DNA of 64,000 nucleotides. It comes from Pseudomonas fulva NBRC 16637 = DSM 17717 (GTDB lineage: Bacteria; Pseudomonadota; Gammaproteobacteria; Pseudomonadales; Pseudomonadaceae). The notes below the pieces were generated by a model, which ran no database searches, had not been told where the DNA came from, and worked only from the letters and a program-made list of their open reading frames with translations. Positions 17,944 through 26,637 of the stretch are shown here, in pieces. The stretch covers positions 62,001 through 126,000 of the forward strand of contig NZ_BBIQ01000006.1 of NCBI RefSeq assembly GCF_000730565.1, in the 5' to 3' direction. Position 1 is the stretch's first letter, and every line of letters starts with the position of its first letter. A program made the position numbers and the translations under genes.

Positions 17944-17951
17944 GAAGTACC
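17944..17951. repeat. Target-site duplication, right copy
   Basis: GAAGTACC, identical to 13515-13522. Removing one copy with the element would rejoin the bases at 13522 and 17952. Confidence 0.85.
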
Positions 17952-18142
17952 GTCCTGCCGATGTGATCGTCGGGGCTACGGTGTGCGCACCCCTACGAGT
18001 GCCTACTGGCGGTTGGACTGGATTCATTGAATGGCGCCCGGTGATTCTCGTTTTAAGGAGAGGCAGCGCCCTACGCGGTGCCAAGGCTCGTACCTGCCCC
18101 GTTGAGATCAAAAGCCACTGCCTCACGCCAACGCTCTAACCG

Positions 18143-19474
18143 TCAGGGCTTGCGCTTGCGCGGCCCCCCATTGAAGCTAGGCACCTTGCGCACGGCCTTC
18201 ACCGCAGGTGGCGCGGTGCCTGCCTCATCACTGTCCATCCAGCGACCCAGCCCACGCTTGGCACTGTTCTCCTTGGGCTTCTTCGGTTTCTTGGGCTTTT
18301 TCATCACCTGACCACTGGCATCGGTCAGGGGTACCCGGTGATCGGGAATGAAGTCAGGCTCTTCATGACGCGTCAAAGTCTGCCGGGTCAGCACTTCGAT
18401 GGCCGCCAGCAACTGCACTTCATCCGCGCACACCAGCGAAATCGCCTCACCCGTGTTGCCCGCACGGCCAGTGCGGCCGATACGGTGCACATAGTCTTCG
18501 GCCACGATCGGCAGGTCCAGGTTGACTACCAGCGGCAGGTCGTCGATGTCCAGCCCGCGCGCAGCCACGTCGGTGGCCACCAGCACCTGCACCTCGCGTG
18601 CCTTGAAGCTGTCCAGCGCCCGTTGCCGTGTCGCCTGGGGGCGGTCGCCATGGATACCGTCGGCCTTGACCCCTTCGGCCAGCAGGCGCTCGACCAGCTG
18701 ATCGACGCCGTTGCGGGTCTTGGCGAAGACCAGCACCTGCTTCCAGCGCTGCTTGCGCAACAGGTGGCAGAACAGGTCGACCTTGCGCTTCTTGTCCACC
18801 GTCACCAGCCATTGCTTGACGCTCGCCGCCGTGGCATTGCGCGGGCTGACTTCGATGCTGAGCGGGTCGTTGAGCGCGAGCCCTGCAAGCAGGCGGATCT
18901 GGTCCGAAAAGGTCGCCGAGAACAGCAGCGTCTGGCGCTTGCGGGGCAGCGCGGCATAGACCGATTGCAGCTCCTCGGCGAACCCCAGGTCGAGCATGCG
19001 ATCGGCTTCGTCGAGCACCAGAATCTGCACCTGGTTGAACTTGATCGCGTTCTGGCGATACAGGTCCAGCAGCCGGCCCGGGGTCGCCACCAGCAGGTCC
19101 ACACCACGGCGCAGGCGCATCATCTGCGGGTTGATGCTGACCCCGCCATACACCGCATAGGTGCTCAGCGGCAGGTGCTCGGCGTACTCGCGCACGTTGG
19201 TATGCACCTGCTCGGCCAGTTCACGGGTGGGCACCAGGACCAAGGCACGAATCGAGTTGGCCGCCACCTTCTCGCCTTCAAGCGCCAGGCGTTGCAACAC
19301 GGGTAGGGCAAAACCTGCGGTCTTGCCGGTGCCGGTCTGGGCGGCGGCCATCAGGTCGCGGCCGGCCAGCACGGCGGGGATGGCCTGGGCCTGTACCGGG
19401 GTCGGGGTGGTGTAATCGCGCTGCTCAAGGGTGCGCAGCAAGGGTTCGATCAGGCCGAGTTTGGCGAAATTCAT
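18143..19474 (-). CDS. rhlE: DEAD-box RNA helicase RhlE type
   Basis: A 443-residue ATP-dependent RNA helicase. Visible motifs: the Q-motif region with TTPTPVQAQAIP, Walker A AQTGTGKT (45-52), PTRELAEQV, TPGRLLD, DEAD (155-158), SAT (186-188), then the second RecA lobe with DVAARGLDIDDLP and HRIGRTGRAG. The C-terminal tail is basic and Pro-Lys-rich (KKPKKPKKPK), typical of RhlE-like proteins that act on ribosomes or mRNA decay. It is a single gene on the minus strand at the end of the island. Confidence 0.92.
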   Translation of the reverse strand: MNFAKLGLIEPLLRTLEQRDYTTPTPVQAQAIPAVLAGRDLMAAAQTGTGKTAGFALPVLQRLALEGEKVAANSIRALVLVPTRELAEQVHTNVREYAEHLPLSTYAVYGGVSINPQMMRLRRGVDLLVATPGRLLDLYRQNAIKFNQVQILVLDEADRMLDLGFAEELQSVYAALPRKRQTLLFSATFSDQIRLLAGLALNDPLSIEVSPRNATAASVKQWLVTVDKKRKVDLFCHLLRKQRWKQVLVFAKTRNGVDQLVERLLAEGVKADGIHGDRPQATRQRALDSFKAREVQVLVATDVAARGLDIDDLPLVVNLDLPIVAEDYVHRIGRTGRAGNTGEAISLVCADEVQLLAAIEVLTRQTLTRHEEPDFIPDHRVPLTDASGQVMKKPKKPKKPKENSAKRGLGRWMDSDEAGTAPPAVKAVRKVPSFNGGPRKRKP

Positions 19475-19555
19475 GGCAATACCATCAGGGGTTCAGCGAA
19501 GCCGGCAAGTCTACCGCATCCCCCCTGTGCACTTGCAGGTTTCCCGGTCGAGCGG

Positions 19556-20449
19556 CTAGGCGATGGGTCTCGCCTTGCGCCACTGCGGCAGGCCGATCAG
19601 GACCACCGCGCCAATGATCACGGCCATGGCAACGCACTCTTCGGCACCGATCTGCTCGCCGGCAAACACGATGCCCAAGAGCACCGCCACGGCCGGGTTG
19701 ACGTAGGCATAGCTGGTGGCCGCCGCCGGGCGAACGTGCTTGAGCAGGTACATGTAGGCGCTGAACGCCAGGATCGAGCCGAAGAACACCAGGTAGGCCA
19801 GCGCGCCCCAGCCGGCAGCGGTGGGCATCTGCGTCATGCGTTCACCCGACAGCAGGCTGCCCAATAGCAACGCCGTACCACCGACCAGCATCTGTGCAGC
19901 GCTGGCCATGGGGCCCGGAGGCATGGGCAGGCGCTTGCTCCAGACCGACCCGAATGCCCACGAGGCGGCGGCGAAGATCAACAGCGCCGCGCCAAGCGGG
20001 CTCGCCTGCAGATTGGAGCCGAGGTTGAGCAAACCGATGCCGGTCAGGCCAAGCACGATGCCCGCCCATTCGAGCCCTGAGTTGCGATAACCGAACATCA
20101 GCCCAAACACCAGGGTAAACAAGGGCACGGTCGCCACCGCCAGCGCTGCCACGCCGGACGCCACGCCGGCATGCTCAGCGATCGTCACGCCCCCGTTGCC
20201 ACAGCTGAGCAGCAAAAAGCCCACCAGCCCCGCTGCCCGCCACTGCGGCCAGGACGGTGATGGCGCCCCTCGCCAGCGCATGAAGCCGTACAACAGCCCC
20301 CCGGCAATCAGAAAGCGCACCCCAGCCATGAGCATGGGCGGCCAGCTTTCCACACCGATGCGAATGAACAGGTAGGTTGAACCCCATACGAAATACAGGG
20401 CCACGAAGGCCCCGATGAGCAACAGCGGGAAGCGGCGGGTGCTGGACAT
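19556..20449 (-). CDS. EamA/DMT-family exporter (YedA-like)
   Basis: A 297-residue inner-membrane protein with two EamA repeats of five helices. The opening FVWGSTYLFIRIGVESWPP is characteristic of the YedA/RhaT-like drug/metabolite exporters, and the second repeat has TSYAYVNPAVAVLLGIVFAGEQIG. It probably exports an amino acid or other small metabolite; the substrate is unknown. The ATG at 20449 matches the family start. Confidence 0.88.
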   Translation of the reverse strand: MSSTRRFPLLLIGAFVALYFVWGSTYLFIRIGVESWPPMLMAGVRFLIAGGLLYGFMRWRGAPSPSWPQWRAAGLVGFLLLSCGNGGVTIAEHAGVASGVAALAVATVPLFTLVFGLMFGYRNSGLEWAGIVLGLTGIGLLNLGSNLQASPLGAALLIFAAASWAFGSVWSKRLPMPPGPMASAAQMLVGGTALLLGSLLSGERMTQMPTAAGWGALAYLVFFGSILAFSAYMYLLKHVRPAAATSYAYVNPAVAVLLGIVFAGEQIGAEECVAMAVIIGAVVLIGLPQWRKARPIA

Positions 20450-20579
20450 GGTCGACTCGAAAATCCATTTGCGGGTGACGCAGTCTAACGGTGTGAAGCG
20501 CAGCGGCAACCCTACAGTGAGGCGTTGGATAAGCAGCACACTTGCAGCCGCGGGCGTGCGACGCCAGGCGCTGCCCGTT

Positions 20580-21185
20580 TCAGCGGTAGGCTGCCAGCGC
20601 GTCGCGCACCTTGGCGGCGGGGGTTTTCTGCAAACGGCAGAACAAGTCGTGGGAAGGCTGCTGCACCCCGTGGTCCTGGCGCAGCACGCCGGCCAGGTGC
20701 TGGACCAGGTTAGCCGCCATTTCCGCGTCGGCCATGGCCCGGTGGGCCGTGCCGGTGTTGGGCAGCCCGGCCCAGTGGTTCAGTGTGCCCAGCTTGTGGT
20801 TAGGGGCGGCCGGCAGCAGGCGCCGGGACAGCAACAGCGAGCAGGCGAAGGGCTGGCTGCGGCTGCGGCCGATGCGGCTCAGTTCGAAATCCCAGAATTT
20901 CTGGTCGAAGGCGGCGTTGTGGGCCAGCAGCGGCGTGGCCCCCACGAACTCGGCCACCTCGTTCATCACCTGCTCCACCGGGGGTGCCTTGCGCACCATG
21001 GCGGTGGTGATGCCGGTCAAGCCCGACACGAAAGCAGGCACCGACACCCCCGCGTTCATCAGGCTCTGATAGCGCTCGACGATTTGCCCGCGCTCGAGCA
21101 TCACCACGGCCACCTCAGTGGCGCGGCAACCGGTGCCTGGGGAAATGCCGGTGGTTTCAAAGTCGATGACAGCGATACGTTCCAT
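20580..21185 (-). CDS. DnaQ-like 3'-5' exonuclease
   Basis: A 201-residue DEDDh exonuclease. Exo I has Asp8 and Glu10 in VIDFETTG, Exo II lies in LLAHNAAFDQKFW, and Exo III in AHRAMADAEMAA with the catalytic His. The length fits free-standing exonucleases of the RNase T/DnaQ family rather than PolC. It could trim RNA or act in DNA repair. It starts 7 bp after the stop of the upstream NYN gene, so the two are probably co-transcribed. Confidence 0.87.
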   Translation of the reverse strand: MERIAVIDFETTGISPGTGCRATEVAVVMLERGQIVERYQSLMNAGVSVPAFVSGLTGITTAMVRKAPPVEQVMNEVAEFVGATPLLAHNAAFDQKFWDFELSRIGRSRSQPFACSLLLSRRLLPAAPNHKLGTLNHWAGLPNTGTAHRAMADAEMAANLVQHLAGVLRQDHGVQQPSHDLFCRLQKTPAAKVRDALAAYR

Positions 21186-21192
21186 AAAAACC

Positions 21193-21672
21193 TTAGTGTT
21201 TGAGCAACAACGGGCCCTCGATGGGCACATAGCGGGTGGCGGCGCGGATCAGCGACATCGCCGTCAGCCCCGGCACGCCATAGACCACCGCTTCGGTACC
21301 GTGGCGCTGGATCACGCGGTCGAGCAGCAGGTCGAAATCCCCGTCACCCGAGGCCAGTACCACCTGGTCCACGCGGCTGGCCGCATCGATCACATCCAGG
21401 GTGATGCCGACATCCCAGTCGCCCTTGGCCGAGCCATCGCTGCGCTGGATGAAGGGCTTGAGGCGCACATCGAAACCCAGGTTGCGCAGTATCTGCTGAA
21501 ACTGCTGCTGCTTGCTGTCGCCCCGATCGATGGCATAGGCCACCGCCTCGACGATCTGGCCTTCTCGGCTGACCTGGTTCCACAAGGCGGTGTAGTTGAA
21601 ATGGCAACCGTGGGCCTGGCGCACGGTGTAATAGAGGTTCTGCACGTCGGCGAACAACGCGATCTTTTTCAC
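21193..21672 (-). CDS. NYN-domain (LabA-like/PIN-fold) protein, putative ribonuclease
   Basis: A 159-residue NYN protein. The N-terminal IALFADVQNLYYTVR carries the first conserved Asp and Asn, KGDWDVGITLDVID the middle acidic residues, and VLASGDGDFDLLLDRV the SGDGDF motif with the metal-binding Asp pair. NYN domains are PIN-like and many are RNases. It lies directly upstream of a DnaQ-like exonuclease, so the pair may process nucleic acid together; this is inferred from spacing only. Confidence 0.88.
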   Translation of the reverse strand: MKKIALFADVQNLYYTVRQAHGCHFNYTALWNQVSREGQIVEAVAYAIDRGDSKQQQFQQILRNLGFDVRLKPFIQRSDGSAKGDWDVGITLDVIDAASRVDQVVLASGDGDFDLLLDRVIQRHGTEAVVYGVPGLTAMSLIRAATRYVPIEGPLLLKH

Positions 21673-21742
21673 CTTGGCACCTCGTCTGGCCGAATCGGGG
21701 CGGGTTCAGCGCCCCGCGAAGGCCAGCAGTATGCCAGAGCCG

Positions 21743-22504
21743 TCAGACGTAGGAATCGTCGTCGGAGAATAATCCACCGTCATCACCGCCGTAATCGGCG
21801 TCACTGTAACCGCCCTGGTCGCTGCCCCAGCCGCTGTTGTCGGCCACGTGCTGCTGCTCGTTCTGGTCGGTCCAGCCGCCACTGTCACTGGCCTGCGCAG
21901 GCTCCTCCTTGATCACCTCGACCACCTCTTCGGGCTGGGCGTTGTGGTTGAACAGGCTGCTGATGCCCTGGGCCAGCAAGACACCCCCGGCTACACCGGC
22001 CGCAGTCTGCATGGCGCCGCCCAGGAAGCTGCTGGCACCGCCACGCGCGGGCGCTGCGCCAAAGCCCGGCTGCTGGGCCGGCGGCTGCGAGAAGCCAGGT
22101 GCCGCCGGCTCGCGCCAGCCGCCACCGGCGGGTGCGGACGGCGCGACCGAGCGCTGGGGTTGAGGGGCAGGTGCCGGCGCCGAGCTGCGCCCACCAGCGC
22201 CGAAGATGCTGGACAGAAAACCGCCGCCGCCTGTGTTCTGCGAGGCGCCGGCCTGCGCAGCCTCGGCCTGGGCACGTGCCTGCTTGAGTTCGGCTTCGAG
22301 CTGTTTGTTCTGTTCGTCCAGGCGCTTGATGGCCGCTTCCTGCACCAGGATCGCCTGGGCCATGTAGTAAGGGGCCGCCGGCTGCTGGCGCACGTGCGCC
22401 TCGATACAGGCCTGTGCCTGCGCATCACGGGGCTGGCTTGGGTCTTCGGCCTGCTTGATGCGGCTGAACAGGCCATCGATCAGGGATTGTTCTTCGGTAT
22501 TCAT
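21743..22504 (-). CDS. DUF2076 domain-containing protein
   Basis: A 253-residue protein. Residues 1 to about 85 are the conserved DUF2076 helical part (TEEQSLIDGLFSRIKQAE, then MAQAILVQEAAIKRLDEQ), ending in a coiled coil (KRLDEQNKQLEAELKQARAQ). The middle is Gly/Ala/Pro-rich, with a hydrophobic glycine-rich segment (AAGVAGGVLLAQGISSLF) that may touch membrane. The tail is acidic and Gly/Asp/Ser-rich. The family is described as periplasmic ligand-binding sensor-like in some annotations, but no function is established and no signal peptide is visible. Confidence 0.8.
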   Translation of the reverse strand: MNTEEQSLIDGLFSRIKQAEDPSQPRDAQAQACIEAHVRQQPAAPYYMAQAILVQEAAIKRLDEQNKQLEAELKQARAQAEAAQAGASQNTGGGGFLSSIFGAGGRSSAPAPAPQPQRSVAPSAPAGGGWREPAAPGFSQPPAQQPGFGAAPARGGASSFLGGAMQTAAGVAGGVLLAQGISSLFNHNAQPEEVVEVIKEEPAQASDSGGWTDQNEQQHVADNSGWGSDQGGYSDADYGGDDGGLFSDDDSYV

Positions 22505-22671
22505 GGGGCGACCTCGTGGGTAGCGGGACAACGGACAGGCTCAAAGATGGGGCGTTAACGCGGCTGATTCAATCACTGGCGGGGTGAAACTTTTTTCAGC
22601 AAGTGACGGATCAGGGGTCGCTTTGGGCTAGAGTTAGACCCCTTGTTTCAACTGCCATGCGATGTTGACCC

Positions 22672-23328
22672 ATGAATCCGCTGAGCGTTTTGCGCGACTC
22701 CCTCCACTTCTTCACCCGCCACCTGGCCGGTATTGCCCAACTGTGCCTGCCGCTGGTGGTGCTCGAAGCCGTGCTGACCCAGGTGCTGTATCGCCAGCTG
22801 GGCGAGCAGGCCTCGCCGGCCTACGGCATGCTGATCTACGTGCTGTGCTACCCGTTGTACAGCGCTGCACTGATCCTCTACCTCGATACCCGCAGCAATG
22901 GCCAGGCCATCGCCAAGCGCGACCTGTTTGCCCGTGCGGTGCAGCTCTGGCCGGCGCTGACGCTGCTGGTGCTGATCAGCTCGTTGCTGATCATGGCCGG
23001 CATGGCCTTGTTCGTGTTCCCAGGGGTGTGGATCATGGTCAACCTGGTGTTCGGCGAATACCTGCTGGTGCTGCGCGGCTTGCCCGTGGTGCAGGCGATG
23101 CGCGAAAGCGCCCGCATGACTACTGGCCATTTCATGCGCATTCTGGTGTGCCTGCTGGGGGTGCTGGCGTCGATCTGGCTGATCGAAGGCCTGATCCTGA
23201 TGGCCATCCCCGATCCTTCCCCTGGCGTGCAACTGCTCGTGGATAGCCTGGCAGGCTTCCTGCAATTGTTCGGCACGGTGGTCATGTACCGGCTGTTCAT
23301 GCTGCTCGAAGTCGAGCAGCGCACCTGA
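22672..23328 (+). CDS. YciC/UPF0259-like integral membrane protein
   Basis: A 218-residue protein with about six hydrophobic segments and a short cytosolic N-terminus (LRDSLHFFTRHL). The pattern, including PGVWIMVNLVFGEYLLVLRGL and the AMRESARMTTGHFMRIL amphipathic stretch, is that of the YciC family, an envelope protein of unknown function. It is monocistronic and converges with the LuxR gene 16 bp downstream. Confidence 0.75.
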   Translation: MNPLSVLRDSLHFFTRHLAGIAQLCLPLVVLEAVLTQVLYRQLGEQASPAYGMLIYVLCYPLYSAALILYLDTRSNGQAIAKRDLFARAVQLWPALTLLVLISSLLIMAGMALFVFPGVWIMVNLVFGEYLLVLRGLPVVQAMRESARMTTGHFMRILVCLLGVLASIWLIEGLILMAIPDPSPGVQLLVDSLAGFLQLFGTVVMYRLFMLLEVEQRT

Positions 23329-23330
23329 AC

Positions 23331-23345
23331 GCAGCCGTTGGCTGC
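23331..23345. terminator. Short hairpin between converging genes
   Basis: GCAGCC and GGCTGC form a 6-bp stem around GTT in the 16-bp gap between the yciC-like and LuxR genes. It could act in both directions, but no T-run follows. Confidence 0.35.
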
Positions 23346-24124
23346 TAGCGCTGGGCCTTGAGGAACAGCGCGAACAGCTCCGACTGGGACTTGATGCCCA
23401 GCTTGCGGTAGATGTGCTTGCGATGGACCCGCACGGTTTCCGATGAAATGGCGAGTTTGCGGCCGATCTCCTTGCTGGAACAGCCGCTTAGCAGCATGCG
23501 GCCCACTTCCAGTTCGCGGGCGGTGAGCGGCGTTTCAAGGTGGCCAAAGCCCTCGGCCAAGTGGTTCTGCCACGCAGGCGCCGGGGTGACTTCGTCGACA
23601 TCGTGCTCGAACCGAAAGCGCTGGCGCATGGTGGCCAGCACCCAGGGTTGCAAAAGGTGCAGCAACGCAATCTGCTCACCTGCAAAGCGTGAGCGGCTAC
23701 CGAGCGACAGGCAAAGCGTGCGCCCTGCATCCAGGGCCACGTTGTACTGCACCTCGTCGGCCACCACGTTGAGGCGGAAATAACGCTGGTAGTAGTCGGT
23801 GCGCTCGAAGCATTCAGGGGCCACGTCGGCCAGTTGGACCAGGCCGCTTGCCGGTGCTTCCCGGCTGGCGATGTAGAACGGGTCCAGCAGGTAGAGGCCC
23901 TTGAGGTAATCCTGGAATAACGGGTCCAGCCCGCCGTCGCTGCCCGGGGATTCGGCATACACCAATGGGCGGTGCTCACTGAAAAGAAACGCGACCCAGC
24001 TGTCGAACGCCACGTATTGCTCCAGCAAACGCACCAGGCGCAGCCAGAAGCCGGGGTGGTCCAACGCATCGATCACCTGGCCGACCGAGCGATGCCAGGC
24101 AATGTCCTGAAGTGTAAGGTTCAT
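23345..24124 (-). CDS. LuxR-type transcriptional regulator
   Basis: A 259-residue regulator. The C-terminal LuxR helix-turn-helix spans about 200-252 (LTARELEVGRMLLSG, SSKEIGRKLAISSETVRVH). The N-terminal 180 residues are not a receiver domain and do not show the acyl-homoserine-lactone signature I would expect, so this is probably a LuxR-type sensor of another small molecule. It is transcribed divergently from an amidohydrolase-permease pair across a 282-bp gap holding a 16-bp palindrome, which makes it their likely regulator. Confidence 0.85.
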   Translation of the reverse strand: MNLTLQDIAWHRSVGQVIDALDHPGFWLRLVRLLEQYVAFDSWVAFLFSEHRPLVYAESPGSDGGLDPLFQDYLKGLYLLDPFYIASREAPASGLVQLADVAPECFERTDYYQRYFRLNVVADEVQYNVALDAGRTLCLSLGSRSRFAGEQIALLHLLQPWVLATMRQRFRFEHDVDEVTPAPAWQNHLAEGFGHLETPLTARELEVGRMLLSGCSSKEIGRKLAISSETVRVHRKHIYRKLGIKSQSELFALFLKAQR

Positions 24125-24261
24125 GTCCGGGCTCTGTACCAAAAGGTGAGACGCAGGTCAGGGTGAATACAACCGAGCAGGCAAAGTGTACTGGAGTGCA
24201 TCGGCATTGCGGCGCTGTTTTCAGCGCAGCGTCGACCAGTACCGACGGGTTTGCATGGGGC

Positions 24262-24277
24262 TAACCCCTATGGGTTA
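24262..24277. promoter_or_regulatory. Candidate operator palindrome TAACCC-CTAT-GGGTTA
   Basis: A perfect 6-bp inverted repeat with a 4-nt centre, in the divergent gap between the LuxR gene and the amidohydrolase gene. Many LuxR-type regulators bind dyads of this size. It lies about 130 bp upstream of the amidohydrolase start. Confidence 0.5.
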
Positions 24278-24406
24278 CCTCAAGGGCGTAATTACCCCGC
24301 CGCCGATGGCAGCGGCATACTCGGGCACTCACCGTGCGCCACAGCAGCTGGTTTCACGCCGCGTCGATCACCTGGCAGCCGTTGGGCTGCGCATTCAGGA
24401 GTTGCA

Positions 24407-25231
24407 ATGAAAGTAGAACTCGTCCAGCTGGACGGTCGCGACGGCGACACCGCCTACAACCTGGAACGCACCCTCGAGGCGATCCACCGCGCAGCAGCGG
24501 ATGTGGACCTGATCGTGTTCCCGGAAACCCAACTTATGGGCTTTCCAACCCATGACAACATCGCGGCTATCGCCGAGCCCCTGACCGGCCCGACGCTTGC
24601 CGCCGTCGCCCAAGCGGTGACCGACAAGGGCGTGGCAGCCGTGGTTGGCCTTGCCGAAGCGGGCGAAGACGGGCACTTCTACAACACCACTGTGTTGATC
24701 ACCCCGGACGGTGTCGCGTTGAAGTACCGCAAAACCCACCTGTGGGCCTCCGACAAGGGCATCTTCACGGCGGGCGATCGCTACGCCACGGCGTTGTACA
24801 AAGGGGTGCGCGTAGGGCTGTTGATCTGCTTCGACATCGAATTCCCCGAAAGCGCCCGCGCCCTGGGCCAGCTGGGCGCCGAGCTGATCTTGGTGACCAA
24901 CGGCAACATGGACCCCTATGGCCCCACGCACCGCACCGCCATCAGCGCCCGCGCCATGGAAAACCAGGCCTATGCGGTCATGGTCAATCGCGTCGGCCAG
25001 GGCGATGGCAACCTGGTCTTTGCAGGCGGCAGCGCGGTGGTCGACCCTTACGGCCAACTGTTATGCGAGGCAGGGCGCACCGCCTGCCGGCTGCAACTGG
25101 ACCTCGACCTGGCGCTGATCGGGCAAGCGCGCCAGGACTACAGCTACCTGGCCGAGCGCCGCTTCGAACTGCCAGGCCAGCAGGTCGAGCACCCTGACGG
25201 CTTGCGAGAACTGATCCTGACCACCGTCTGA
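24407..25231 (+). CDS. Carbon-nitrogen hydrolase (nitrilase superfamily)
   Basis: A 274-residue amidase-fold enzyme with the catalytic triad Glu40 (VFPETQ), Lys109 (KYRKTHLW) and Cys141 (LLICFDIEFPE). It should hydrolyse a linear amide or carbamoyl compound; the length and motifs do not single out N-carbamoylputrescine amidase or omega-amidase. The start ATG follows AGGAG by five bases. The next gene, 83 bp downstream, is an APC permease, and the divergent gene is a LuxR regulator. This points to uptake and hydrolysis of one amide-bearing amine or amino acid. Confidence 0.87.
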   Translation: MKVELVQLDGRDGDTAYNLERTLEAIHRAAADVDLIVFPETQLMGFPTHDNIAAIAEPLTGPTLAAVAQAVTDKGVAAVVGLAEAGEDGHFYNTTVLITPDGVALKYRKTHLWASDKGIFTAGDRYATALYKGVRVGLLICFDIEFPESARALGQLGAELILVTNGNMDPYGPTHRTAISARAMENQAYAVMVNRVGQGDGNLVFAGGSAVVDPYGQLLCEAGRTACRLQLDLDLALIGQARQDYSYLAERRFELPGQQVEHPDGLRELILTTV

Positions 25232-25314
25232 ACCTTTGCGCCACGGCTGGCGCCCAGGGCCCAGGCCGGGCCCTGACATTGAACTCCATAAAAAACACAA
25301 TCCGGAGTAACACC

Positions 25315-26637
25315 ATGGCCCACTTGAAACGCACCCTGTCGCTGGGTGCGGTGACGCTGTTCGGCATCGCCTACATGACCCCCATCATTGTGCTGGGCAC
25401 CTTCGGCATCCTCGCCGACACCACCCAGGGCGCCGTGCCCTCGGCTTATCTGGCCGCCTCCATCGCCATGCTGTTCACCGCCCTGAGCTACGGCAAGATG
25501 GCCAAGGCCTTCCCCGTCGCCGGCTCGGCCTACACCTACGTGCGCAAGTCCATCAGCCCCAAGCTGGGTTTTCTGGCCGGTTGGGCGGTGCTGCTGGACT
25601 ACCTGTTCCTGCCCATGGCGATCTGGCTGATCGGCGCGGCCTACCTGCATTCGGCCTTTCCGGCGGTGCCGCACCCGGTGTGGGTGCTGGCCTTCATTGC
25701 CGTCACCACGGCCATCAACATCATCGGCCTGCAGCTGGCCAAGACCGTCAATGGCGTGCTTATGCTGCTTCAGTTCCTCGTACTGGCAGCCTTCGTGGGC
25801 CTGGCCGTGCATTACGCCACCGGCGAGCTGAACCAGCCGTTGTGGTCGCTGGCACCCTTTCATCAGGACGGTTTCCAGCTGCCCCTGATCATGAGTGGCG
25901 CCGCCATCGCCTGTTATTCGTTCCTGGGCTTCGATGCGGTCAGCACCTTGACCGAGGAGACCCATGAACCGCGCAAGACCATCCCTCGCGCCATCCTGCT
26001 CATCACCCTGCTGGGCGGTTTCATCTTCATCGTGGCCAGCTACTTCGTCCAACTCGCGCACCCAAGCGCGACCTTCAGCAACCCGGACTCGGCCGCCTAC
26101 GAAATCGCGAAGGCCATTGGCGGGGACATTTTCGTGAGTTTCTTCCTGATCGGCCTGATCGTGGGCCAGTTCACCTCGGGGCTTTCCGCCCAAGCCAGTG
26201 CCTCGCGCCTGCTGTTCGCCATGGGCCGCGACGGTGTGCTGCCCAAGCGTTGGTTCGGGCGACTGAGTACGCGGTTCGGCACACCGGTCATCAGCATCGT
26301 CCTGTGTGGCGTAGTCGCGCTGCTGGCCTTGCGCATGGACGTGACGACCTCCACCTCGTTCATCAACTTCGGCGCTTTCCTGGCGTTCAGCCTGGTCAAC
26401 CTGTCGGTGATCTTTCACTACTGGATCGCCCAGGGCGAGCGCGGGCTCAAGGCGGCAGCGGTGTACCTGGCCTTCCCCTTGGTCGGGCTGATGGCGGATC
26501 TGTGGCTGATGGCAAGCCTGGACCCCATGGCCATCTACCTTGGCGTGGCTTGGCTGGGCATGGGGTGCCTGTACCTGCTGGTCATCACCCGTGGGTTGCG
26601 CCAACAGCCGCCAGAGATGCATTTCGAGGAGGCTTGA
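25315..26637 (+). CDS. APC-family amino acid/polyamine permease (PuuP-like)
   Basis: A 440-residue inner-membrane transporter with about 12 hydrophobic segments. The opening LSLGAVTLFGIAYMTPIIVLGTFG and the AFPVAGSAYTYVRKSI loop are typical of the PuuP/PlaP branch of the APC superfamily, which imports putrescine or other cationic amines. Helix 6-7 has YSFLGFDAVSTLTEETHEPRK. It follows the C-N hydrolase in the same orientation with its own CGGAG ribosome site and is probably co-transcribed. The substrate is likely the compound the hydrolase acts on. Confidence 0.87.
   Translation: MAHLKRTLSLGAVTLFGIAYMTPIIVLGTFGILADTTQGAVPSAYLAASIAMLFTALSYGKMAKAFPVAGSAYTYVRKSISPKLGFLAGWAVLLDYLFLPMAIWLIGAAYLHSAFPAVPHPVWVLAFIAVTTAINIIGLQLAKTVNGVLMLLQFLVLAAFVGLAVHYATGELNQPLWSLAPFHQDGFQLPLIMSGAAIACYSFLGFDAVSTLTEETHEPRKTIPRAILLITLLGGFIFIVASYFVQLAHPSATFSNPDSAAYEIAKAIGGDIFVSFFLIGLIVGQFTSGLSAQASASRLLFAMGRDGVLPKRWFGRLSTRFGTPVISIVLCGVVALLALRMDVTTSTSFINFGAFLAFSLVNLSVIFHYWIAQGERGLKAAAVYLAFPLVGLMADLWLMASLDPMAIYLGVAWLGMGCLYLLVITRGLRQQPPEMHFEEA

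Noticed and set aside
17857..18126. An 89-codon open frame across the right end of the mobile unit
   Set aside because: It runs over the inverted repeat and the tnpA-leader hairpin, so it is a chimera created by the insertion.
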